Shown piece after piece: positions 7,928-16,480 of a stretch of DNA of 64,000 bases. The stretch is taken from contig WRIV01000005.1 in the NCBI GenBank assembly GCA_009782555.1, forward strand, positions 62,001 through 126,000. Direction: 5' to 3'. A model generated the notes under the pieces. It was not told where the DNA came from, ran no database searches, and saw only the letters and a program-made list of their open reading frames with translations. Both the position numbers and the translations under genes were made by a program. The first letter of the stretch is position 1. Every line of letters starts with the position of its first letter. The DNA is from Treponema sp. (GTDB lineage Bacteria; Spirochaetota; Spirochaetia; Treponematales; Breznakiellaceae).

Positions 7928-9039
7928 CCATTGCTCAAAAAACCTTTGGTGTTCTTCCCTGCGGCCGGGAAGCAACCCTCTACACCCTGGAAGCGGGGGA
8001 AATAAGCCTTTCCATTTCTTCTTTTGGAGCGGCCTGGACTTCCCTTATTATGCCCGGAAAAACCGGAAGAGGTGATGTACTGCTGGGTTTTTCTTCGCTG
8101 GAAAGGTATCTAAACGACACAGCTTTCTTCGGCGCCACCATAGGCCGTTTTGCCAACCGGATCAGGAACGGCACCTTTACCCTGGAAGGGAAGCGGTACG
8201 AGTTGTACCGGAATGACGGCGTTCATTCTCTTCACGGAGGAAAACAGGGCTTTGACAAAAAGCTCTGGAGTGCCTATCCCTACCGCGATTCCCGGGGCGT
8301 TTTTGTCCGTTTTGAACTGGAAAGCCCGGATGGTGAAGAAGGTTATCCGGGAACGCTCCGGGCTGCCGTGACCTATGGTCTTTCCTTTGACAACGAGATA
8401 CTGGCCGAGTACCGGGCGGAGGTGGACGCGTCCTGCCCAGTTAATCTGACTAATCATGCTTATTTCAACCTGGCCGGGGAAGGGAACGGAAATATCCTCT
8501 CCCATCAACTGCTGCTCCATGCTTCTTCCTATGTGAAAAGCGGCGGAGATCTTATTCCAACGGGAAAACTCCTCCCTGTGACGGGAACTCCCTTTGACTT
8601 TACCGCTCCCAAACCCATAGGCCGGGACTATGAGGCGGCCTGCGGGGGCGATAGCATCGCTCCTGGCAAGGGTTACGACCACTGTTTTGTCCTTGATGAT
8701 GTCCAAGAAACGGAACGCCAGCCAATAGGTGATGCTTCGCTTCGGCAGGCCGATGAATCACAACGCCCTCCCATGCTGCGGCCTTGCGCTGAAGTCCGGG
8801 AACCGGCCAGCGGACGAAGGTTTCGGATCAGTACCACCCAGCCGGGGGTTCAGTTCTATTCGGGGAATTTTCTGGATGGGCTGACGGGCAAGGCCGGTTC
8901 CCAATACCGGAAAAATGCCGGTTTTTGCCTGGAAACCCAGCATTTTCCCGATTCGCCGAATCAGGAAAACTTTCCTTCAGCGATTTTTGGTCCAAAAAAG
9001 CCCTATTATGAAAAAACAGCGATGACCTTTATTTGGTGA
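7924..9039 (+). CDS. galM: Aldose 1-epimerase (mutarotase)
   Basis: Mutarotase interconverts alpha and beta anomers of hexoses such as galactose and glucose. I set the start at the ATG at 7924, which overlaps the regulator's stop codon (ATGA); this gives 371 residues. Family landmarks are GATIGRFANRI near residue 75, HSLHGG, the catalytic-His region NLTNHAYFNLAG, the GYDHCFVLD segment and, near the end, FCLETQHFPDSPNQ, which holds the catalytic Glu. A polar insert of about 25 residues (near 265-290) makes it slightly long. Its coupling to a two-component system suggests sugar-linked control, but no transporter or other sugar gene is adjacent. Confidence 0.9.
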   Translation: MTIAQKTFGVLPCGREATLYTLEAGEISLSISSFGAAWTSLIMPGKTGRGDVLLGFSSLERYLNDTAFFGATIGRFANRIRNGTFTLEGKRYELYRNDGVHSLHGGKQGFDKKLWSAYPYRDSRGVFVRFELESPDGEEGYPGTLRAAVTYGLSFDNEILAEYRAEVDASCPVNLTNHAYFNLAGEGNGNILSHQLLLHASSYVKSGGDLIPTGKLLPVTGTPFDFTAPKPIGRDYEAACGGDSIAPGKGYDHCFVLDDVQETERQPIGDASLRQADESQRPPMLRPCAEVREPASGRRFRISTTQPGVQFYSGNFLDGLTGKAGSQYRKNAGFCLETQHFPDSPNQENFPSAIFGPKKPYYEKTAMTFIW

Positions 9040-9066
9040 AATTATGAAAAATACATCAAAAAGGGC

Positions 9067-9095
9067 TTGCACTGTTTATATGGTTTTGGTATACT
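9067..9095 (+). promoter_or_regulatory. Promoter of the V-ATPase operon
   Basis: TTGCAC at 9067-9072 and TATACT at 9090-9095 are separated by exactly 17 bp. Transcription would start near 9102, leaving a leader of about 30 bases with AAAGAGGGAT before the ATG at 9133. This is the best promoter-like match at an operon start in the window. Confidence 0.7.
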
Positions 9096-9132
9096 CTCGA
9101 AATATGCGTATTTTGATCACAAAGAGGGATCT

Positions 9133-9747
9133 ATGGACATTCAACTGCAAGAACTTATCGATAAGATAAAAAAAGAAGGTATTGAGTCCGCTCAAGCTGG
9201 GGCGTCCAAACTCAAGGCCGATGCGGATGCGGAAGCAAAGAAGATAATCGAGGATGCAAAGCGAGAAGCTCAAAACATCATAGATCAAGGCAAAGCCGAT
9301 GCAAAAAGGAGCGAAAAAGCCGGTATTGCCGCCGTAGAACAGGCTTCCCGGAACCTTGTCCTCGCTTTCAAAGGGGAAATTCAGGGGCTTTTGGATAAAC
9401 TATGCGCCGAAGCAGTGTCCTCTTCCTTTTCCACAGATGTGATCAAGGGAATTTTGCCCGATCTGGTCAAAAACTGGGCGGTAAAAAACACCGATTCTCT
9501 TTCTGTAGTGCTTTCAGAGGGCGATTTAAGGAAACTTGACGATGCTTTTAAGACCAGCCTTTCTTCTGCCCTTAAAGGGGGAGTGGAGTTACGGGCGGGA
9601 AAAAACCTGGGAGGTGGTTTCCGAATAGCCGAAAAAGATGGTTCGGCCTTCTACGATTTTTCCGCCGAAGCGGTGGCAAACTTGCTTTCTGCCTATCTAA
9701 ACCCTAAATTGGCGGAAACCCTGAAAAGCGCCGTAAAGGGGAATTAG
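9133..9747 (+). CDS. atpE: V-type ATPase subunit E (peripheral stalk)
   Basis: Subunit E, usually paired with G, forms the peripheral stalk that holds the A3B3 head still against the rotor. The first 110 residues are a long Ala/Lys/Glu-rich coiled coil (KLKADADAEAKKIIEDAKRE), followed by a mixed globular C-terminus (GVELRAGKNLGGGFRIAEKD), as expected. I choose the ATG at 9133 (204 residues) because it has AGAGGG before it; the longer frame begins inside the promoter. It is the first gene of the operon and is followed after 2 bp by the DUF2764 gene. Confidence 0.9.
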   Translation: MDIQLQELIDKIKKEGIESAQAGASKLKADADAEAKKIIEDAKREAQNIIDQGKADAKRSEKAGIAAVEQASRNLVLAFKGEIQGLLDKLCAEAVSSSFSTDVIKGILPDLVKNWAVKNTDSLSVVLSEGDLRKLDDAFKTSLSSALKGGVELRAGKNLGGGFRIAEKDGSAFYDFSAEAVANLLSAYLNPKLAETLKSAVKGN

Positions 9748-9749
9748 GT

Positions 9750-10310
9750 TTGCAAAACCGTAACTACTACTATTTTGCTGCAACGCTGACCCCAATCAGT
9801 TACGGCGATAAACCGCCTATAGCATCCGAAGATTTCAGAAAACTCTGTCATAGTCTTTTGCACCCGGACGATGCAGCTCTTCTTAAATATTGCTGCTACG
9901 ATCCCATTCTGGCGGTGGAAACGGTTAAACCAACAGGCTCAGATTTTATTGATCTACTTATGCTAAGGGAACGGGTACTGATCCTGAACCTGGCCTTTGT
10001 CCGGGCCGCTAAACTAAAGCGGCAATCACCGGAAGACCCGCCCCAGGATGTATCCCATGCCGAAGCGCTGGGCAAGGCCGCTTTTGAGATGGATGATCCC
10101 CTGGAAGCGGCGGTTTACATAGACGAAGGCCGCTGGGGAGCACTCGATGACATGGTGGGCCTAAACCTCTTTGGAGTGAACACCATTTTTGCCTACCTTT
10201 TAAAACTCCAGCTACTGGAGCGGCGGCAGCTTTTTGATGCCGAAATTGGCTCAGGCAACTATCGAGATCTTTACGATTCCATATTGAATGAATACAATGC
10301 CAAGGTTTAA
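9750..10310 (+). CDS. V-ATPase operon protein, DUF2764 family
   Basis: This is a 186-residue protein starting with TTG, 2 bp after atpE. It opens NRNYYYFAATLTPISYGDKP, matching the start I associate with DUF2764 proteins. These occupy the same slot, between E and A, in the V-ATPase operons of Borrelia and Chlamydia. It has no membrane segment or signal peptide and is mostly helical. The operon has no gene for a normal subunit C, which bridges rotor and membrane ring, so this protein may fill that role; this is inference from position. The length fits the family. Confidence 0.75.
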   Translation: MQNRNYYYFAATLTPISYGDKPPIASEDFRKLCHSLLHPDDAALLKYCCYDPILAVETVKPTGSDFIDLLMLRERVLILNLAFVRAAKLKRQSPEDPPQDVSHAEALGKAAFEMDDPLEAAVYIDEGRWGALDDMVGLNLFGVNTIFAYLLKLQLLERRQLFDAEIGSGNYRDLYDSILNEYNAKV

Positions 10311-10322
10311 AGAGGATAGATA

Positions 10323-12086
10323 ATGAAAGGAACCAAGGGAAAAGTAGCCGCTGTAAACGGTAACATGGTAGCCGTTGATTTTAACGGTCCTGTAATGATG
10401 AATGAAGTGGCGTATATCGAAACCGAAGGAAAAAAACTAAAAAGCGAGGTTATCCGCATTAAGGGGAATACCTGCAGCCTTCAGGTCTTTGAAATGACCA
10501 AAGGGATCGTCATTGGAGACAATGTCGAATTTTCCGGAGATATGCTTGCCGTAGAATTGGGGCCTGGACTCCTTACGCAGATATACGACGGCCTCCAGAA
10601 CCCCCTTCCGCAGCTGGCGGAACAGTGCGGTTTTTTTCTGGAAAGAGGAGTGTATTTGAAACCCCTTCCTACGGAAAAAGAATGGGCCTTTACCCCGGCG
10701 GTCAAACCGGGAGATAAAGTTGTCAGGGCGGACGCCCTTGGCACCGTACCCGAAGGTGTTTTTACCCATCGTATTATGGTGCCCTTTAATATGTATAAAG
10801 AATATACGGTAAAATCCGTAAAGCCCGCGGGGAATTATAAGATCCACGACACTGTGGCGGTATTGGCTGACGAAAAGGGAGAGGAAACCAACGTTTGCCT
10901 TTCTTTCTATTGGCCGGTCAAACGGGCCATCAGCTGCTACGAAGAACGATTCAGACCCGATGAGCCCCTGGTTACCCAGATCCGGCTTATTGACACCTTT
11001 TTCCCCGTAGCCCGGGGCGGTACCTTCTGCGTACCCGGGCCCTTCGGCGCTGGAAAAACCGTGCTCCAGCACCAGATGAGCCAGCATGCTTCTGTTGATA
11101 TTGTAATAGTCGCCGCCTGCGGCGAACGGGCCGGCGAGGTGGTGGAAGTGCTTAAAGAATTCCCCGAACTCATCGACCCAAAGACCGGTAAATCCCTGAT
11201 GGAAAGGACCATCATCATATGTAATACATCGTCTATGCCCGTCGCTGCCCGGGAAGCTTCCCTCTATACAGCGGTTACCATGGCTGAATATTACCGTCAG
11301 ATGGGATTGAACATACTTCTCTTGGCAGATTCAACCAGCCGCTGGGCCCAGGCGCTTCGGGAAATGTCCGGCCGTCTAGAGGAAATCCCCGGCGAAGAAG
11401 CCTTCCCCGCGTACTTGGAATCGAATATTGCAGGTTTTTACGAACGAGCGGGCCTTGTACGGCTTAAAGACGGCGCTATGGGGTCGGTAACCATAGGCGG
11501 CACGGTAAGCCCCGCCGGCGGCAATTTTGAAGAACCCGTAACACAGGCGACACTCAAGGTAGTAGGTGCATTCCACGGCCTTTCCCGGGAAAGATCCGAT
11601 GCCCGTAAATTTCCCGCTATTCATCCCCTTGATTCCTGGTCCAAATACCGCGGAATTATTTCAGATGAAAAAGTCGGCTATGCCCGGCGGATACTTTCCC
11701 GTGGCACCGAGGTAGAACAGATGATGAAGGTTGTCGGCGAAGAAGGAACCAGTCAGGATGACTTTATCATCTACCTTAAGGGAGAATTCCTAGATGCGGT
11801 TTACTTCCAGCAAAACTCCTTTGATGAAGTGGATCAGGCTGCAAGTCCGGATCGACAGCAATATGTCTTTAAACATATACTCCGGATTCTGGGAAGCAGC
11901 CTTAGCTTTTCCGGCAAGGAAGATGCCCGGACTTGGTTTAACGGACTTCGACAGAAGTTTATTGACTATAATTATTCGCCCTGGCAAAGCGTGGGGTTCA
12001 AAAAAATCGAAGGGGAACTCTTGGGACTAATCAAAGACAAGGCTGGCGGCATGGATCCAGCGGCGGAAAAATTAATAGCCGGTTAG
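10323..12086 (+). CDS. atpA: V-type ATPase catalytic subunit A
   Basis: Subunit A is the nucleotide-hydrolysing subunit of the A3B3 head. The protein is 587 residues, standard for the family. It shows the N-terminal barrel ([20 protein letters not shown]), the A-specific bulge region, and Walker A GPFGAGKT at residues 239-246 with Lys245. This is followed by the GER segment [13 protein letters not shown] and the [17 protein letters not shown] signature. All key catalytic motifs look intact. The gene lies 12 bp after the DUF2764 gene. Confidence 0.97.
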   Translation: MKGTKGKVAAVNGNMVAVDFNGPVMMNEVAYIETEGKKLKSEVIRIKGNTCSLQVFEMTKGIVIGDNVEFSGDMLAVELGPGLLTQIYDGLQNPLPQLAEQCGFFLERGVYLKPLPTEKEWAFTPAVKPGDKVVRADALGTVPEGVFTHRIMVPFNMYKEYTVKSVKPAGNYKIHDTVAVLADEKGEETNVCLSFYWPVKRAISCYEERFRPDEPLVTQIRLIDTFFPVARGGTFCVPGPFGAGKTVLQHQMSQHASVDIVIVAACGERAGEVVEVLKEFPELIDPKTGKSLMERTIIICNTSSMPVAAREASLYTAVTMAEYYRQMGLNILLLADSTSRWAQALREMSGRLEEIPGEEAFPAYLESNIAGFYERAGLVRLKDGAMGSVTIGGTVSPAGGNFEEPVTQATLKVVGAFHGLSRERSDARKFPAIHPLDSWSKYRGIISDEKVGYARRILSRGTEVEQMMKVVGEEGTSQDDFIIYLKGEFLDAVYFQQNSFDEVDQAASPDRQQYVFKHILRILGSSLSFSGKEDARTWFNGLRQKFIDYNYSPWQSVGFKKIEGELLGLIKDKAGGMDPAAEKLIAG

Positions 12087-12120
12087 ACGTGGCGGCAATT
12101 TTGATAGAAGGAATGAATCG

Positions 12121-13425
12121 ATGAAAAAGATTTACAGTAAAATAGAGTCGATTACCGGTAACGTTATTACCGTCCGCGCCGAGGGAGTCCGCTACGGAGA
12201 CCTGGCGAGGATCGAAACCGGTTTTGGCCCCTCTTTGGCGGAAGTAAACCGCCTCGCCGGGGACATGGTGTCCCTCCAAGTATTTGCCGGGGGCCGGGGA
12301 ATTTCCAACGGCGATACCATTGAATTCCTTGGCCACCCAATGGAAGTTTCCTTTTCGGAAAACCTTCTGGGCCGGGTCTTTACCGGCTCCGGTGATCCAA
12401 GAGATAAAGGGCCCGCCCTGGCAGAAAATTTAATCCCCATTGGCGGTCCATCGGTCAACCCAAGTCAGCGTATTATTCCCCGGCGGATGATACGGACCGG
12501 TATCCCTATGATCGATTTATTTAACACTCTCGTGGTTTCGCAGAAACTGCCGATTTTTTCCATCTCCGGTGAACCCTATAACCAACTCCTTGCCCGGATC
12601 GCTATGCAGGCCGAAGTTGATGTAATCATCCTGGGAGGCATGGGGCTGAAATTCGACGATTATCTTTATTTTAAAGATACTCTGGAACAAGGCGGTTCCC
12701 TTTCTAAAACCGTCATGTTTATCCATACTGCTTCGGATCCTACGGTGGAATGCCTTATGATCCCCGATATCAGCCTAGCGGTGGCGGAACAATTTGCCCT
12801 TAAAAACAAAGATGTACTGGTACTCCTTACCGATATGACAAGTTTTTCCGATGCAATGAAAGAAATCGCTATTTCCCAGGAACAGGTACCCAGTAACCGC
12901 GGCTACCCCGGGGATCTTTATAGCCAGCTTGCGGCGCGTTATGAAAAAGCCGTCGACTTTGAGACGGCCGGGTCGATCACCGTCCTGGGTGTAACCACCA
13001 TGCCCGGTGATGACGTAACACACCCGGTGCCGGACAACACCGGGTACATCACCGAAGGTCAATACTACCTTCGGGGCGGGCGAATTGAACCCTTTGGTTC
13101 CCTTTCCCGGCTTAAACAGCAGGTAAACGGCAAGACCCGGAAAGATCACAGGGCCCTTATGGACGGCATGATCAAGCTTTATTCAGCTTTCAAGGACACA
13201 CTGGAAAAGAAATCCATGGGTTTTAATATGAGCGCCTGGGATGGAAAACTGCTCCAGTACGGTGAACGTTTTGAAAAAGAAATGATGGACCTGTCGGTAA
13301 ATATTTCCCTGGAAAAAGCCCTGGATTTGGGCTGGGAAATCCTGGCAAGCTGTTTTAAGAGTGAAGAAACAGGACTCCGTTCCGAACTGATAAACGAATT
13401 CTGGCCCGTAAACAGGACGGCATAG
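12121..13425 (+). CDS. atpB: V-type ATPase subunit B (regulatory, non-catalytic)
   Basis: Subunit B alternates with A in the head and binds but does not efficiently hydrolyse ATP. The 434-residue protein has the beta-barrel start ([20 protein letters not shown]) and the [15 protein letters not shown] segment in place of a Walker A, as expected for B. It also has [15 protein letters not shown] and the conserved [20 protein letters not shown]. The gene is 34 bp downstream of atpA with GAAGGAATG before the ATG. Length and motifs are normal for the family. Confidence 0.97.
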   Translation: MKKIYSKIESITGNVITVRAEGVRYGDLARIETGFGPSLAEVNRLAGDMVSLQVFAGGRGISNGDTIEFLGHPMEVSFSENLLGRVFTGSGDPRDKGPALAENLIPIGGPSVNPSQRIIPRRMIRTGIPMIDLFNTLVVSQKLPIFSISGEPYNQLLARIAMQAEVDVIILGGMGLKFDDYLYFKDTLEQGGSLSKTVMFIHTASDPTVECLMIPDISLAVAEQFALKNKDVLVLLTDMTSFSDAMKEIAISQEQVPSNRGYPGDLYSQLAARYEKAVDFETAGSITVLGVTTMPGDDVTHPVPDNTGYITEGQYYLRGGRIEPFGSLSRLKQQVNGKTRKDHRALMDGMIKLYSAFKDTLEKKSMGFNMSAWDGKLLQYGERFEKEMMDLSVNISLEKALDLGWEILASCFKSEETGLRSELINEFWPVNRTA

Positions 13426-13428
13426 GGG

Positions 13429-14031
13429 ATGGCAAAAGTAAAACTCACTAAAAATGAGCAGAAAAAGCAAAAAGACAGCCTCAAAATGTTTCAGCGTTAT
13501 CTGCCTACCCTGATGCTGAAAAAGCAGCAGCTTCAAGCAGAGATCCGGACTGTGGATATCCGGGTAACTGAACTGAGAAGAATTAAAGAACAAACGGAAG
13601 AAAGCTTTAAAAAATGGATCGGTGTTTTTGGGGAAAAAGGCGTTTTTACCCCCGACATACTGAGGGTAACCAAATTGCTAGCCGGGGAGGGAAATATCGC
13701 CGGTGTTCCCATTCCGATTTTTGAAGGTGCCGAATTTGAAACGGCCCAATACGATCTTGTGAAAAAACCCCTTTGGCTTGATCTGGCGGTGGATAATATG
13801 AAAAAAGCGCTCCTTCTGGATCTGGAAATGCAGTGTTTGGAAGAACAGCAGCGCCGCCTTCGAAAAGAACTCCAGACTACCAGCCAGAGGGTAAACCTCT
13901 TTGAAAAAATTAAAATCCCCGAGGCTAAGGCAAACATTAAAAAAATTGCCGTTTATCTGGGAGATCAGCAGACCGCTGCGGTGGTTCGGGGGAAAATTTC
14001 CAAGCGGGGCATGGAGAGGGCAAGTTCATGA
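13429..14031 (+). CDS. atpD: V-type ATPase subunit D (rotor shaft)
   Basis: Subunit D is the central coiled-coil shaft turned by the A3B3 head. The 200-residue protein has two long helical stretches. The N-terminal one (about 1-60) includes KVKLTKNEQKKQKDSLKMFQ and LMLKKQQLQAE; the C-terminal one (about 120-190) includes RRLRKELQTTSQRVNLFEKI. A short variable middle lies between them. The LxKxxLxxxxQxLxLLxxKR-type start of the family is recognisable. It begins 3 bp after atpB and overlaps atpI by 4 bp. Confidence 0.92.
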   Translation: MAKVKLTKNEQKKQKDSLKMFQRYLPTLMLKKQQLQAEIRTVDIRVTELRRIKEQTEESFKKWIGVFGEKGVFTPDILRVTKLLAGEGNIAGVPIPIFEGAEFETAQYDLVKKPLWLDLAVDNMKKALLLDLEMQCLEEQQRRLRKELQTTSQRVNLFEKIKIPEAKANIKKIAVYLGDQQTAAVVRGKISKRGMERASS

Positions 14032-15947
14032 TTGTACCTATGAAAAAGGTGTCCCTCCTGGTAATGGACAAAAACAAGGAAACAGCGCTTGAAAAAATCC
14101 GCGAGTTGGGGTTGATTCATCTGGAAAAGAAAACCGCCGTTTCCCCGGTGCTGACCAAACTTCTGAACAGGAGAGCCCATCTGGAGATGGCAGCGGGGGT
14201 ACTCTCCGCCTTTACCCAAAAAAAGAAAAAGAAAACTAACATTGAACCGGCAAAATACGGCGGAGATTTAGCAAACCATGTAGTAGCTCTTTCTGATCGC
14301 CGTAAAAAACTGTTGGATTATATTGTTAATCATCAAAGGGAAAAAAGTAACTTTGAAAAATGGGGGGAGTTTGAACCGGCGGACTTTGCCTATCTTTCCG
14401 ATAACGGAGTAAAAGCATACCTCTATGATGTTTCCCTTGTTTCCTATGAGAAGAATGCGGGGGACGTGCCGGTAATTGTTCTTTCTTCTGATAAAAAAAA
14501 TAATTCTGTCCGTCTTCTAGCTTTTGATACCATCCCCAATGAAAATTCCATCCCAATACCGGAAAGGTCTCTTTCCGTGGTCAACGAAAGAAACCAAATA
14601 CGAAGAGCCGAAATGGCTGAAATTGAAACAGAACTGACCTCGCTTTCTTCTTTGCAAAACATACTTGAGACCGAAAAAAAATCGCTTTTGGCGGATATAG
14701 AATTTGAAACCGCCCGGGCCGGCATGGAGTTGATCGATGAAAATGCTGAAACGCCGGAGCTGGCCGTTTCCTGGATTTCAGGCTATGCGCCCGCTTCAGA
14801 TGTTGGAATATTAAAACGGGCGGCCAGCGAAAACGGCTGGGCATTTTGCGCCGGTGATCCGGCAGAGGATGATGAAGAAGTTCCCACCAAGCTGAAAAAC
14901 AACAAACTTGTAACCCTCCTCAATCCATTAACGGATTTTCTTGAACTGTCTCCTGGCTACCGGGAAATTGATGTTTCCGGCTGGTTTCTGCTTTTCTTTA
15001 CCCTGTTCTTCGGCATGATCTTTGGAGATGCCGCTTATGGAACAATCCTTTTCCTCATCTCCCTTGTCTGTATATCCAGAACCGCAAAAAAACGGGTTCC
15101 CTTGATTTTTAAATTCCTCTTTTTAATGAGCGTTTCCAACATTTTGTGGGGAGTGCTTACCTGTGCATGGTTTGGCTTTGATACATCTTTGGTACCGCAG
15201 GTACTGCAGAACATCAGTCTTCCCCTCCTCGTCAATGTATCTGCCAAACCCGGATGGTTTGAAACCTATATATCAAACAATTACTGGATTCAATACGGAC
15301 TGGTGCCTTCCCATGCAACCGTTGATGCGATGGGGAAGTCAGTTACCAGAAATCTGATGATTTTCTGCTTTTCCATCGCTTTGGCACAGCTCGGCATAGC
15401 CCACCTTAAAGGAATAGCTGCCAATATTAAATCGCCAAAATTTCTGGCGGAGCTCGGGCAGCTGGGCATGGTTGTGGGGATGTACTTTGTTGTTCTTTCC
15501 CTGGTGGCATTCAATACCGGATTCGGCGGTGTTGAGTTATGGCAGTATGGCTGTTTGGGAGGAGGGTTTGTCTTAAGTTTTATCTTTGGAAATTATGAAG
15601 GAAGCGTGCTCAAATCCGTCATCACAAGCTGTGTAAATTTTCTTACCAATGTACTTGGTATAGCCAATGTGTTTTCCGACATTATGTCCTATATCAGACT
15701 TTGGGCGGTAGGGTTGGCAGGAGCTTCTATTGCCAGTACGGTGGATGGGTTTGCCAGTCCCCTGATAACTCATATGCTTTTCTTTATCCTTGGCATAGCA
15801 CTTTTTGTGTTTGGCCATGGTTTTAATATGGTTCTTAACGTTCTGTCGGTTCTGGTCCACGGGGTCCGGCTTAATACTTTGGAGTTTTCGTCTCACTTGG
15901 GACTTGGCTGGTCTGGTTTTGCATATAAACCGTTTGCTAAACGGTAG
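14028..15947 (+). CDS. atpI: V-type ATPase subunit I (membrane stator, a-like)
   Basis: Subunit I provides the ion half-channels next to the proteolipid ring. The 639-residue protein has a soluble N-terminal half (about 1-320) with helical stalk-contact segments, then about seven hydrophobic segments from near residue 325. These include LFFTLFFGMIFGDAAYGTI and MSYIRLWAVGLAGASIAS. The latter holds the conserved Arg that acts on the ring carboxylate in this family. It overlaps atpD by 4 bp. An inner ATG four codons later (ATGAAAAAGG) is an alternative start. Confidence 0.94.
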   Translation: MIVPMKKVSLLVMDKNKETALEKIRELGLIHLEKKTAVSPVLTKLLNRRAHLEMAAGVLSAFTQKKKKKTNIEPAKYGGDLANHVVALSDRRKKLLDYIVNHQREKSNFEKWGEFEPADFAYLSDNGVKAYLYDVSLVSYEKNAGDVPVIVLSSDKKNNSVRLLAFDTIPNENSIPIPERSLSVVNERNQIRRAEMAEIETELTSLSSLQNILETEKKSLLADIEFETARAGMELIDENAETPELAVSWISGYAPASDVGILKRAASENGWAFCAGDPAEDDEEVPTKLKNNKLVTLLNPLTDFLELSPGYREIDVSGWFLLFFTLFFGMIFGDAAYGTILFLISLVCISRTAKKRVPLIFKFLFLMSVSNILWGVLTCAWFGFDTSLVPQVLQNISLPLLVNVSAKPGWFETYISNNYWIQYGLVPSHATVDAMGKSVTRNLMIFCFSIALAQLGIAHLKGIAANIKSPKFLAELGQLGMVVGMYFVVLSLVAFNTGFGGVELWQYGCLGGGFVLSFIFGNYEGSVLKSVITSCVNFLTNVLGIANVFSDIMSYIRLWAVGLAGASIASTVDGFASPLITHMLFFILGIALFVFGHGFNMVLNVLSVLVHGVRLNTLEFSSHLGLGWSGFAYKPFAKR

Positions 15948-15983
15948 AATGATAACGCGATTTTAACGGAATAGGAGTTTTTT

Positions 15984-16424
15984 ATGGATTCAAACCTTTT
16001 GGGATTGATTGGAGCAGGAATTGTGATGGGGATTGCAGCCATCGGTTCTGCGATAGGTATTGGCATTGCCGGATCTGCCGTTATCGGCGCCTGGAAACGC
16101 TGTTATAAGGCCAATAAACCCGCTCCCATGACCATGCTTACCTTTGCAGGTGCCCCACTGACACAGACCTTTTACGGATTTATCCTGATGCAGCAGATGT
16201 TGAATTCGTCGGGAACGGCGAGTCCTGGTCAGCTCCTTGGCATGGGAATCGGTTCGGGGCTAGGTATTTGTTTTTCCGCCATTGCTCAAGGCAAAGCGGG
16301 AGCCGCCGGCGCCGATGCTCTTAGCGACACCGGCAAGGGTTTTGCCAACTTTATAGCCGTTGTTGGTATCTGCGAAACGGTAGCCCTTTTTGCCATGGTT
16401 CTTTCCATGACAACCCTTGGCTGA
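15984..16424 (+). CDS. atpK: V-type ATPase proteolipid subunit K (c-ring)
   Basis: This 146-residue membrane protein has four hydrophobic segments, a tandem duplication of the two-helix c-subunit typical of V-type rings. The ring carboxylate is Glu131 (GICETVALFAMV). Thr60-Gln61 (PLTQTFYGF) and Gln102 (IAQGKAGAAG) match in type and spacing the Na+-coordinating Thr64-Gln65, Gln110 and Glu139 of Enterococcus hirae NtpK. Gln-to-Glu spacing is 29 residues in both. This points to a sodium-coupled ring. The first hairpin (AIGIGIAGSAVIGAW) has no carboxylate, as in NtpK. It is the last gene of the operon, 36 bp after atpI with AATAGGAG before the ATG. Confidence 0.93.
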   Translation: MDSNLLGLIGAGIVMGIAAIGSAIGIGIAGSAVIGAWKRCYKANKPAPMTMLTFAGAPLTQTFYGFILMQQMLNSSGTASPGQLLGMGIGSGLGICFSAIAQGKAGAAGADALSDTGKGFANFIAVVGICETVALFAMVLSMTTLG

Positions 16425-16461
16425 TAAAACGTCTCCGGCAGCCCGGCAACAGTAGCCGCTG

Positions 16462-16478
16462 CAGCAACTTTGTTGTTG
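16462..16478 (+). promoter_or_regulatory. Hairpin directly upstream of the ispG start
   Basis: CAGCAAC and GTTGTTG form a 7-bp stem (one G-T pair) closed by a TTT loop, ending 2 bp before the presumed ATG of ispG. No U-run follows, so it is not an intrinsic terminator. It occupies the place where a Shine-Dalgarno sequence would be, and none is visible there. Confidence 0.3.
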
Positions 16479-16480
16479 GC

